7,726 nt of DNA from JBDTDV01 sp039922875 (GTDB lineage Bacteria; Actinomycetota; Actinomycetes; Actinomycetales; Microbacteriaceae), in the NCBI GenBank assembly GCA_039922875.1, contig JBDTDV010000079.1:1-7726 (forward strand), given 5' to 3'. The notes below the pieces were generated by a model that was not told the DNA's origin, ran no database searches, and worked only from the letters and a program-made list of their open reading frames with translations. How positions within the stretch are numbered: position 1 is the first letter of the stretch; every line of letters begins with the position of its first letter. The position numbers and the translations under genes were made by a program. Positions 1 to 5,541 of the stretch are shown in pieces.

Positions 1-1115
1 CGCTCAGCGCTCAGTACGACGCGGCTGTGGCCGCAGTTTTTGACGACGTCAGAGTCTCCGCGCCCGCGGTCATCGTCGGCGTGCGTAGCCCGAAAGGCAC
101 CTGGACGAAGGCGTACGGCGTCGCCGACCTTGCCACGGGGGCAATGGCGACCCCCCAGATGCACCAGCGGATCGCGTCGATCACGAAGACCTTCGTCGGC
201 ACGGTCGTGTTGCAATTGGCCGACCAGGGCAAACTCTCCTTGGGCGATCCCATCGACAATTACGTGCCGAACGTACCCAACGGTTCCCACATCACGCTGC
301 GCCAGTTGATCACCATGACCAGCGGACTACCCAACTACTCGGATAACCCGCACTGGGGCGCCGATTTTTTGAGCGACACCGCCGCCGCGTGGACCCCCGA
401 CCGGCTGCTGGAGGACGCCTGGGGGATGCCGACATCGTTCCCGCCGGGGAGCAACATGGAGTACTCGAACACGAATTTCGTGCTGCTGGGCCTGGTGGTC
501 AAGCGGGTAACCGGCCAGAGCGTCGGTGACGCCATCCAGACGAGAATTCTCAACCCGTTGCGTCTTACCGCGACGACGTACCCGACCGATTCCGCAATTC
601 CGAGCCCGCACCTGGACGGGTATTCTCTGCCCTTGACGGTCTATAGCGGCGCGGACCCAAGCAACAAGTGGGTGAACGCCACGAACTGGAATCCATCCTC
701 GGCCGGGGCAGCTGGCGCGATGATCAGCCGCGTGGATGATCTGCTCAACTGGGGCCGGGTGCTGGCCACCGGGCGCGGAATACTGCCGGAACCCGCACAG
801 GTACAGCGCCTGAAATCGTTCGCCACGTCTACGCTGGGCACCGGTGAATTTTACGGTGAGGCGCTGATGTGCAAAGACGGCTGGATCGGACACAACGGGA
901 ACATCCCCGGCTACAACTCCATGGTGCGGTACAACCCGCAGACGGACACCACGATCGTGGTCGAGGCCACCGGGCTCGACGGCACCGTTACCCCGCCACG
1001 GGTATTCGTGATTGAAGAATACGCGGCAGCGCTAGCCGAAACCGCCGGACACCCGTTCGCCCCCAAGCTTGTTCCTCCCGAACAACAGGTGCAGGCAATC
1101 GTACCGGAGCGGTGA
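1..1115 (+). CDS. Serine hydrolase, beta-lactamase class C / D-Ala-D-Ala carboxypeptidase-like (5' partial)
   Basis: This is the C-terminal 370 or so residues of a serine hydrolase of the beta-lactamase/PBP-like (S12) fold. The reading frame is open to base 3 at the left edge, so the true start, and any signal peptide or lipobox, lies outside; the GTG at 27 is internal. The three active-site motifs are in order and correctly spaced. Numbered from codon 27 they are SITK (S51 nucleophile, K54; serine codon 177-179), YSN (Y146-N148, codons 462-470) and HNG (H289-G291, from 891), which replaces the KTG box as is common in esterase- and carboxypeptidase-like members. LRQLITMTSGLPNY and PGSNMEYSN are also typical of the family. 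Members hydrolyse peptidoglycan peptides, beta-lactams or small esters, usually outside the cytoplasm; the substrate cannot be predicted. An MFS gene follows after 50 bases on the same strand, so co-transcription is likely. Confidence 0.93.
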   Translation, partial: LSAQYDAAVAAVFDDVRVSAPAVIVGVRSPKGTWTKAYGVADLATGAMATPQMHQRIASITKTFVGTVVLQLADQGKLSLGDPIDNYVPNVPNGSHITLRQLITMTSGLPNYSDNPHWGADFLSDTAAAWTPDRLLEDAWGMPTSFPPGSNMEYSNTNFVLLGLVVKRVTGQSVGDAIQTRILNPLRLTATTYPTDSAIPSPHLDGYSLPLTVYSGADPSNKWVNATNWNPSSAGAAGAMISRVDDLLNWGRVLATGRGILPEPAQVQRLKSFATSTLGTGEFYGEALMCKDGWIGHNGNIPGYNSMVRYNPQTDTTIVVEATGLDGTVTPPRVFVIEEYAAALAETAGHPFAPKLVPPEQQVQAIVPER

Positions 1116-1152
1116 ACGACGACACGGGCGAAAGGCGACAACGGTGACGAAT

Positions 1153-1156
1153 AGGA
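1153..1156 (+). promoter_or_regulatory. Probable ribosome binding site of the MFS gene
   Basis: AGGA lies 9 bases before the ATG at 1166. It is a weak but reasonably placed Shine-Dalgarno element and supports that ATG as the start, giving the N-terminus MSETEPAGRR. No good promoter was seen in the 50-base gap after the serine hydrolase, which favours read-through from that gene. Confidence 0.5.
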
Positions 1157-1165
1157 CAACCTTGA

Positions 1166-2392
1166 ATGAGTGAGACTGAACCAGCAGGCCGGCGCACTCT
1201 GCCACGAGGCGTGGCACTTTTCGTAGCCACCTACACCTTTGGTGTCGTCATGCTCGGCACCACGTTGCCGACGCCCCTGTACCCGCTGTATGAGCAGCAC
1301 TATCATTTCGACGCGTTGATGACGACCATCATTTACGCGGTGTATGCCGTCGGTGTGCTGGCCGCTTTGCTGCTCGCCGGCGCAGCATCCGACACCGTGG
1401 GCCGCCGCCCGCTGTTGCTGATAGGCCTGGCCGCCTCCGTGATCTCGGCGGTGCTGTTCGTCACGAATGCCGGATTGGTCGTGCTTTTCGCCGGCCGGGT
1501 TCTGTCGGGAATCTCGGCAGGAATCTTTACCGGAACGGCAACGGTCGCCCTGGTGGAGTTGGCATCGCCGGCTCGCCGCGCCCAGGTCGGTGTACTCGCC
1601 ACCGCGGTCAACATGTTCGGGCTGGGCTGCGGCCCACTGCTTGCGGGAGTGCTGGCAGCCTGGCTGCCGGCACCGCTGAACCTGCCTTATCTGGCCAATC
1701 TGGTGCTCCTGCTGCCGGCCTGCGGCGCGCTGTGGTTCCTGCCCGAAACGGTGCGTAATCGCACCGGCCGGTGGCCGCGGCCACGGCGGCCACACGTGCC
1801 AGCCGAGGCGCGCGCAGTGTTCGTCCCGGCGGCCACCGTGGCGTTTGCCGCCTTCGGTGCGTTCGGCATGGTCGCCGCGGTCGAGCCGACCTTCCTGCGT
1901 ACCCTGCTACACCTGCCCAGCCCGGCACTGGCAGGATTGATCGTCTTCGCCATGTTCGCCGGCTCTGCACTGGGACAACTCGCACTGACCCGCCTGGCGG
2001 GACGCGCAGCGCTCCCGCTCGGTTGCGGAGTGCTGATCCTCGGACTCGCCTTGATCGGTATGGGGCTGGCCATCGAATCCCTGGTCCTGTTGATCTTGGG
2101 AACCATCGTCGTCGGCCTCGGTCAGGGGATCACCTTCAGCTCCGGAATTGCGGCAATCAGCGCGGCGAGCCCTGCGGACCAGCGCGCGGAAACGATTTCA
2201 ACCTTCTTCGTCGTTGCCTACGTCGCGATCTCGATCCCGGCAGTCCTCGTCGGCCTTGCATCCACGATCTGGGACCTACAAGTCGCCGGGATCGCGTTCA
2301 CCATCACGATGGGCGCGCTCACCGCCGCCGCACTCGTCGCCGTGCTGGTGATCAGGCGCGCCCAACAGCGCGCGCTCATCGCCTCCCACTGA
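1166..2392 (+). CDS. MFS transporter, 12-helix drug/solute:proton antiporter type
   Basis: This is a 408-residue integral membrane protein of the major facilitator superfamily. Twelve hydrophobic segments can be read, at about residues 14-34, 52-72, 82-100, 103-125, 140-165, 172-192, 217-238, 255-275, 280-300, 303-326, 343-366 and 374-397. A charged, Arg/Pro-rich central loop (193-216) separates the two six-helix halves. The loop after helix 2 carries motif A (GAASDTVGRRPLL, 72-84). Helix 5 has a motif-C-like run (GLGCGPLLAG, 152-161), a feature of drug:H+ antiporters rather than symporters. LPET at 192-195 ends helix 6, a common MFS feature and not a sortase signal. Proton-coupled efflux of a small molecule is the likely role; the substrate is unknown. 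It probably shares a transcript with the serine hydrolase. It converges on the DUF2182 gene across 70 bases. Confidence 0.93.
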   Translation: MSETEPAGRRTLPRGVALFVATYTFGVVMLGTTLPTPLYPLYEQHYHFDALMTTIIYAVYAVGVLAALLLAGAASDTVGRRPLLLIGLAASVISAVLFVTNAGLVVLFAGRVLSGISAGIFTGTATVALVELASPARRAQVGVLATAVNMFGLGCGPLLAGVLAAWLPAPLNLPYLANLVLLLPACGALWFLPETVRNRTGRWPRPRRPHVPAEARAVFVPAATVAFAAFGAFGMVAAVEPTFLRTLLHLPSPALAGLIVFAMFAGSALGQLALTRLAGRAALPLGCGVLILGLALIGMGLAIESLVLLILGTIVVGLGQGITFSSGIAAISAASPADQRAETISTFFVVAYVAISIPAVLVGLASTIWDLQVAGIAFTITMGALTAAALVAVLVIRRAQQRALIASH

Positions 2393-2428
2393 ACTGCGCC
2401 AACCGTCCAATCGCGGGGGCGGAACTCG

Positions 2429-2450
2429 CCGGTTCACCGGTTCACCGGTT
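2429..2450. repeat. Short tandem repeat, CCGGTTCA x 2 plus a degenerate third copy
   Basis: Two perfect 8-base units (2429-2436, 2437-2444) are followed by a third reading CCGGTTGT (2445-2452, only the first six bases matching). Because CCGG is self-complementary, the array also forms overlapping AACCGG/CCGGTT palindromes. It lies in the 70-base gap between two convergent genes. A small GGCG/CGCC hairpin (2418-2430, five-base loop) sits just before it. There is no T-run, so a classical intrinsic terminator is not clear, though folding here could help end either transcript. Confidence 0.6.
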
Positions 2451-2462
2451 GTTGCCTACTTC

Positions 2463-3230
2463 TCAGGAGAGGATCCCCGTCATCAGCACGACGCCCCAGA
2501 CCGCCAGAGCTGCGCCGAGGATCCGGCTGATCGCCTGGCTGGGGACGAGCTTTTCCAGAAGCACCGCTACGGCTAACAGCGCGACCCACCACAAGTTCAT
2601 CACACCGAGGACGAACAGCAATGTCATCAGTGCCCAGCAGCATCCGACGCACACCACGCCGTGATGCATCCCGGTGAGAAGGGCGCCGGCCCGGCCGTTG
2701 CGCCAGTGGTTCATCAGAAAACCCAGCGGCGTTCGGCATTGCCGCAGACACGACTGCTTGAGGCCGGTGAACTGGTATGCCCCGGCCATTACGAGCAGAG
2801 CGCCGCCCAGCCAATTGCTCGTGAAGATTCCCATTGCGTTGACCAGTGCAGCATCGTGCAAAGCCCACTGGGCGCCGGTCGCCAGCATCGCGAAACCACT
2901 CCAGGTCGCGAGGTAGCCGACAACGAATAGCCCGGTCGAGCCGTGCAGCCCACGAGTGCCGGATCGGATCGTCCGAGAGTAGGCACTAACCATCGGTGCA
3001 GCCGACGGCAGCATCATACCGGCCATCATGACCGACCACATCGTCCACATCAGCACGACCTGCTGGCCCGTCCAGGCCGAGGTCATCGGCAGCGCGAACG
3101 GCGAGCCCATCTCGGTCATCCGGGTACTGAGAAACACCAGGTACGCCCACGAAAGGCCGCTGATGCCAGCCAGTGAAGCCGTGACCGCCCGTCTGGTCCG
3201 TGCCGGCGGCTCGGCCAGCAACATGGTCAT
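2463..3230 (-). CDS. DUF2182 predicted metal-binding integral membrane protein
   Basis: This is a 255-residue polytopic membrane protein matching the DUF2182 family (COG5486, described as a predicted metal-binding membrane protein; function not established). Hydrophobic segments lie at about 16-36, 54-78, 96-120, 125-150, 182-208, 211-228 and 234-253. Family-type motifs are visible: WSVMMAGMMLPS (65-76); YQFTGLKQSCLRQCRTP (152-168), with C161 and C165 spaced CxxxC; and GMHHGVVCVGCCWALM (187-202), with H189, H190, C194, C197 and C198. A conserved-looking E226 follows in the next segment. The Cys/His residues and the Met-rich helix suggest binding of a soft metal such as copper, which is inference. 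The ATG at 3230 is 6 bases after the DUF1326 stop, so the two genes are almost certainly one operon, with GGTGA overlapping that stop as the ribosome site. A second ATG at 3224 (third codon) is an alternative start. Confidence 0.9.
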   Translation of the reverse strand: MTMLLAEPPARTRRAVTASLAGISGLSWAYLVFLSTRMTEMGSPFALPMTSAWTGQQVVLMWTMWSVMMAGMMLPSAAPMVSAYSRTIRSGTRGLHGSTGLFVVGYLATWSGFAMLATGAQWALHDAALVNAMGIFTSNWLGGALLVMAGAYQFTGLKQSCLRQCRTPLGFLMNHWRNGRAGALLTGMHHGVVCVGCCWALMTLLFVLGVMNLWWVALLAVAVLLEKLVPSQAISRILGAALAVWGVVLMTGILS

Positions 3231-3236
3231 CCCGGA

Positions 3237-3833
3237 TCACCCGTTATACGCGAAGGGCGAGAAGAAGCCGTTGGTCTCAGACAGTTCCCACTCATAGCCG
3301 TGATCGGTGTAGCGCAGATGGTCGGCTCGCGCGGCGACCAGTTCCTGGCCAGGAGCGACCGCCAACGGATGATTGGCGATCGTGACCTGCTCGCCGCCCT
3401 GGCCCGCCATGGCCGTGATCTTCACATCGACGATCTCTCCGACGCGCATCGCCCGGGATGCGCCGGTGCCATCGAACGTGATCGGTGCCACGGCGACGCC
3501 GAGCACTTCGCCGATATGGCTGGCCAGAACAGCCGGGTGTCCTCCCGCTGCCCCTGAGAATATTGCACCGAGGGCCCCTTGTTGTTCCTGAGTTGCGCTC
3601 TCGTCCAAATACAGAGCCACCTGCCACGGGGTCTTGGCCATGTGGCCGGGTGAGTGAACGGCTAGCGCCACGTTCAGCCCGTTCAGGCGCAGCCCGTCGT
3701 GTTCTCCCGCGTCAATGTGCCAACCGACCAGAGCGGTGCACTCGCCGGTGGTTGGTGCGCTGAGAAACACGCACGGGCACGCGCTCTCGCAGTTGCAGGA
3801 CTCGAAATAGCTTCCGGTAACGTTCCAAGACAT
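3237..3833 (-). CDS. DUF1326 domain-containing protein with CxCxxxCPC motif
   Basis: This is a 198-residue soluble protein of the DUF1326 family (COG5588), whose function is unknown. It opens with the family's N-terminal signature, MSWNVTGSYFESCNCESACPC: C13, C15, C19 and C21 form CxCxxxCPC, and C32 follows. These are good candidates for metal or thiol chemistry. The remainder looks like a beta-rich domain with no signal peptide or membrane segment. The frame stays open to 4088, but I chose the ATG at 3831-3833: it is preceded by GGAGG with an 8-base spacer, begins exactly at the family signature, and the longer version would overlap the FAD oxidase and add about 85 low-complexity Arg/His/Thr residues. 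It sits immediately before the DUF2182 gene, a pairing common in bacteria, and 124 bases after the FAD oxidase. A functional partnership with DUF2182 is likely; the substrate or metal is not known. Confidence 0.92.
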   Translation of the reverse strand: MSWNVTGSYFESCNCESACPCVFLSAPTTGECTALVGWHIDAGEHDGLRLNGLNVALAVHSPGHMAKTPWQVALYLDESATQEQQGALGAIFSGAAGGHPAVLASHIGEVLGVAVAPITFDGTGASRAMRVGEIVDVKITAMAGQGGEQVTIANHPLAVAPGQELVAARADHLRYTDHGYEWELSETNGFFSPFAYNG

Positions 3834-3841
3834 GATGTCAA

Positions 3842-3846
3842 CCTCC
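3842..3846 (-). promoter_or_regulatory. Ribosome binding site that fixes the DUF1326 start
   Basis: On the minus strand GGAGG ends 8 bases before the ATG at 3833-3831. It is the strongest Shine-Dalgarno element seen in the window and decides against the longer open frame that runs to 4088. Confidence 0.8.
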
Positions 3847-3892
3847 AAGGTTGTCGGTATTGGGTGAGTTCGTTGATGAGTGCCGAAGTGTG

Positions 3893-3903
3893 TCACGGCG
3901 TGA
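3893..3903. promoter_or_regulatory. Palindrome TCACG-G-CGTGA in the leader of DUF1326
   Basis: A perfect 5-bp inverted repeat with a one-base centre lies about 60 bases before the DUF1326 ATG, inside the 124-base gap after the FAD oxidase. Its position would suit an operator for a dimeric repressor if DUF1326-DUF2182 has its own promoter. I could not identify convincing -35/-10 boxes next to it, and a palindrome of this length can arise by chance in GC-rich DNA. Confidence 0.25.
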
Positions 3904-3957
3904 GTCTCGACTACGGCGGACGACTCCTTCCGACCCAGAAATTCGTGATGTCGCCGA

Positions 3958-5385
3958 TCATGATGATGCTTTCGGCGGGATGTTCTGGTTGATCTGAAAG
4001 AGGTTCTCCGGGTCATAGCGGCGCTTGATCGCTTCCAACCGTGGGTAGTTCGCGCCGTAGCTGTCGCGGATTCGCTCGGGCCCTTCATGCATCAGAAAGT
4101 TCACGTAGGTGCCGCCGGCCGCAGTCGGGTGCAGTTCCTGCCAGTAGTCTTTGGCCCATCGAGAGATCTGGTCGGCCTTCGCCGGGTCGGGATCGACGCC
4201 GACGATGACCGCAGCCCATCCACCGTCTCTGTGGGCGAATGCGGTGGCATTCGACGGGATCCGCGAGGCGGCACCACCGACCGGGTACATGTGCATGGTG
4301 GAGTGGCCGGTCGGCAGCAGCGCACCGTACTTTTGGTGCACCGTGATCGCCGCGTCGCTGATCTCGGTGCAGAAGTCGGATCGCCAGTACCACTGCAGGC
4401 CTGCCGGGTACAGCGCGTCGAAGGCCTGCTGGAGTGCACTGAACGGCATCTCGCCCATTCCGACCAGCACCGGGGAACCGAATTCGCGCACGGGCGCGAT
4501 GACATCGGCGGCCTTGGCCAGCGGACCGGTGTAACACCACACGATCCCGCACACCTTGCGGCCCCAGAGTTCGGCGGGGAACGGCGCCACGGGCGGCACC
4601 GTGAGTAAGGCGATCCAGCCGTTGAGTTCCTCGGGCAGGCTCGGCAGCAGTTCGCGATACCACTGCATCACCTCGCGGGTGTCGTCGAGGTCATACAAGA
4701 CCGGCCCGCCGAAGATGATGCCGTGGTCACCGATCTGGTGACACCTGAAAGTGAAGGAGGTGACCACGCCGAAGTTACCCCCGCCGCCGCGCAGGGCCCA
4801 GAACAGGTCGGGGTGCGACTTCGCATCGGCCCTGACGAGTGAGCCATCCGCCAACACGACGTCTGCGGACAGCAGGTTGTCGATGGTCAGCCCGAATCGT
4901 CGGGTGAGATAACCGATTCCGCCGCCCAGGGTCAGCCCGCCGACACCGGTACTGGCCAGGAACCCCGAGGGAGTGGCCATTCCGAATGCGCCAGTGGCAT
5001 GATCGACGTCTCTCCAGGTGCAGCCGCCGTCCACACGGACGGTCTGCCCGGCCGGGTCGACGGTCGTACTGCGCATCGGACCTAGGTCGAGCACCAGGGC
5101 ATCGTCCCAGACGCCCAGGCCGGCCGCGTTGTGCCCGCCGCCACGGACAGCCAGCTCGATCCGGTTGTCTCTTGCGAACCGGACACCGGCCACGACGTCG
5201 GCCACGTCGTAGCATTGCAGCACCGCGGCCGGATGCCGATCGATCATCCCGTTGTAGACGGCCCGCGCCCGGTCGTATTCTGCATCACCGGGCAGGATGA
5301 CCGGGCCGCGGGTGATCGCCGAGAGTTCGCCGAACGGCAGGTCGTGGGAGGCCAATCCCGTCTGGCGGGTTGCTGAGTCGGTCAT
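3958..5385 (-). CDS. FAD-dependent oxidase, berberine bridge enzyme-like (FAD_binding_4 + BBE)
   Basis: This is a 475-residue flavoprotein of the vanillyl-alcohol-oxidase fold. The N-terminal FAD-binding domain (about 35-215) contains RGGGHN (81-86), where H85 is the expected covalent 8-alpha-FAD attachment, then GGCTWRDVD (120-128), GVGGLTLGGGIGYL (147-160) and WALRGGGGNFGVVTSF (196-211). The substrate domain follows. The C-terminal BBE segment ends with YVNF, NYPRLEAIKRRYDPENLF and NQNIPP (427-471). The position where bicovalent members have a second flavin-linking cysteine (CPTVGVGG-type) reads LASTGVGG, so attachment is probably through H85 only. Family members oxidise alcohols, sugars or secondary metabolites using O2 or another acceptor. 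No signal peptide is seen, so it is probably cytoplasmic. I preferred the ATG at 5385 to a GTG at 5415 because GAAAGG stands 8 bases before it. It may be co-transcribed with DUF1326 downstream. Confidence 0.93.
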   Translation of the reverse strand: MTDSATRQTGLASHDLPFGELSAITRGPVILPGDAEYDRARAVYNGMIDRHPAAVLQCYDVADVVAGVRFARDNRIELAVRGGGHNAAGLGVWDDALVLDLGPMRSTTVDPAGQTVRVDGGCTWRDVDHATGAFGMATPSGFLASTGVGGLTLGGGIGYLTRRFGLTIDNLLSADVVLADGSLVRADAKSHPDLFWALRGGGGNFGVVTSFTFRCHQIGDHGIIFGGPVLYDLDDTREVMQWYRELLPSLPEELNGWIALLTVPPVAPFPAELWGRKVCGIVWCYTGPLAKAADVIAPVREFGSPVLVGMGEMPFSALQQAFDALYPAGLQWYWRSDFCTEISDAAITVHQKYGALLPTGHSTMHMYPVGGAASRIPSNATAFAHRDGGWAAVIVGVDPDPAKADQISRWAKDYWQELHPTAAGGTYVNFLMHEGPERIRDSYGANYPRLEAIKRRYDPENLFQINQNIPPKASS

Positions 5386-5393
5386 GGTGCGCG

Positions 5394-5399
5394 CCTTTC
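5394..5399 (-). promoter_or_regulatory. Ribosome binding site of the FAD oxidase
   Basis: GAAAGG on the minus strand ends 8 bases before the ATG at 5385-5383. The alternative GTG start at 5415 has no comparable element, so this site decides the start. Confidence 0.7.
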
Positions 5400-5401
5400 G
5401 G

Positions 5402-5424
5402 ATTGCCGGCTTCACATTGCCGGC
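5402..5424. repeat. Direct repeat ATTGCCGGC, two copies with 14-base period
   Basis: The nine bases at 5402-5410 recur exactly at 5416-5424, with five bases between. On the coding strand the copies lie about 17 to 39 bases before the FAD oxidase ATG, just upstream of its ribosome binding site. Each contains the self-complementary GCCGGC. They may be a tandem protein-binding site or take part in mRNA folding; they could also be a chance duplication. Confidence 0.45.
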
Positions 5425-5437
5425 CGAAAACTCGGCC
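5422..5437 (-). other. Hairpin in the FAD oxidase leader
   Basis: GGCCGA (5422-5427) and TCGGCC (5432-5437) form a perfect six-base-pair stem with a four-base loop. It sits between the ATPase stop and the FAD oxidase start and partly overlaps the upstream copy of the direct repeat. No T-run follows on the minus strand, so it is not a typical intrinsic terminator; an mRNA leader structure is the alternative. Confidence 0.35.
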
Positions 5438-5450
5438 TGTTCTGAAAGCG

Positions 5451-5456
5451 ATGCTA
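5451..5456 (-). promoter_or_regulatory. Possible -10 element for the FAD oxidase
   Basis: On the minus strand TAGCAT matches the TAnnnT core of actinobacterial SigA-type -10 boxes and would start an mRNA about 55-60 bases before the ATG. No good TTGACA-like -35 box is found at the usual distance. A GGAAC, as used by extracytoplasmic sigma factors, occurs at 5469-5473, but the matching -10 sequence is imperfect. The inverted repeats at 5463-5512 lie directly upstream, where a regulator would be placed. Confidence 0.25.
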
Positions 5457-5462
5457 AATGGA

Positions 5463-5518
5463 CGAGCGTTCCGAAACCGTTCGGATCAGCGCCTGCCGCC
5501 GGAGAACGCTCGGTTCGG
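5463..5518. promoter_or_regulatory. Inverted-repeat cluster, candidate operator before the FAD oxidase
   Basis: CGAGCGTTC at 5463-5471 and its exact reverse complement GAACGCTCG at 5504-5512 form a 9-bp inverted repeat with 32 bases between, and centres 41 bases apart (near four helical turns). A compact inverted repeat CCGAA-ACCG-TTCGG (5471-5484) overlaps the first arm. The related octamers CCGTTCGG (5477-5484) and CGGTTCGG (5511-5518) follow the same side of each arm. The cluster lies between the ATPase stop and the possible -10 box of the FAD oxidase, which suits cooperative regulator binding or looping. No regulator family is assigned. Confidence 0.4.
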
Positions 5519-5541
5519 CACGAGGCAGCCGATCGGGCGCG

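Noticed and set aside
1739..1753. LPET as a sortase-like signal in the MFS protein
   Set aside because: It lies at the end of helix 6, a common MFS position, and is not followed by a C-terminal hydrophobic tail and basic residues.
911..1795. Long open frame (294 codons) on the minus strand under the serine hydrolase and MFS genes
   Set aside because: Gln/Arg/His-rich translation typical of an antisense shadow in GC-rich DNA; it crosses the ends of two well-supported genes.
2401..2450. Intrinsic terminator between the convergent genes
   Set aside because: Only short GC stems (GGCG/CGCC; AACCG/CGGTT) and no T-run on either strand; termination here is expected but not demonstrable.
1771..2664. 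Open frame (297 codons) on the plus strand overlapping the MFS and DUF2182 genes
   Set aside because: Arg/Pro/Thr-rich, no recognisable domain, and runs through two real genes in other frames.
3834..4088. N-terminal extension of the DUF1326 frame by 85 codons
   Set aside because: It overlaps the 3' end of the FAD oxidase, is Arg/His/Thr-rich with no family similarity, and the internal ATG has a strong GGAGG site and begins at the family signature.
5385..5415. GTG at 5415 as the FAD oxidase start
   Set aside because: No ribosome site precedes it, and it would place the direct repeat partly inside the coding region; the ATG at 5385 has GAAAGG at the right distance.
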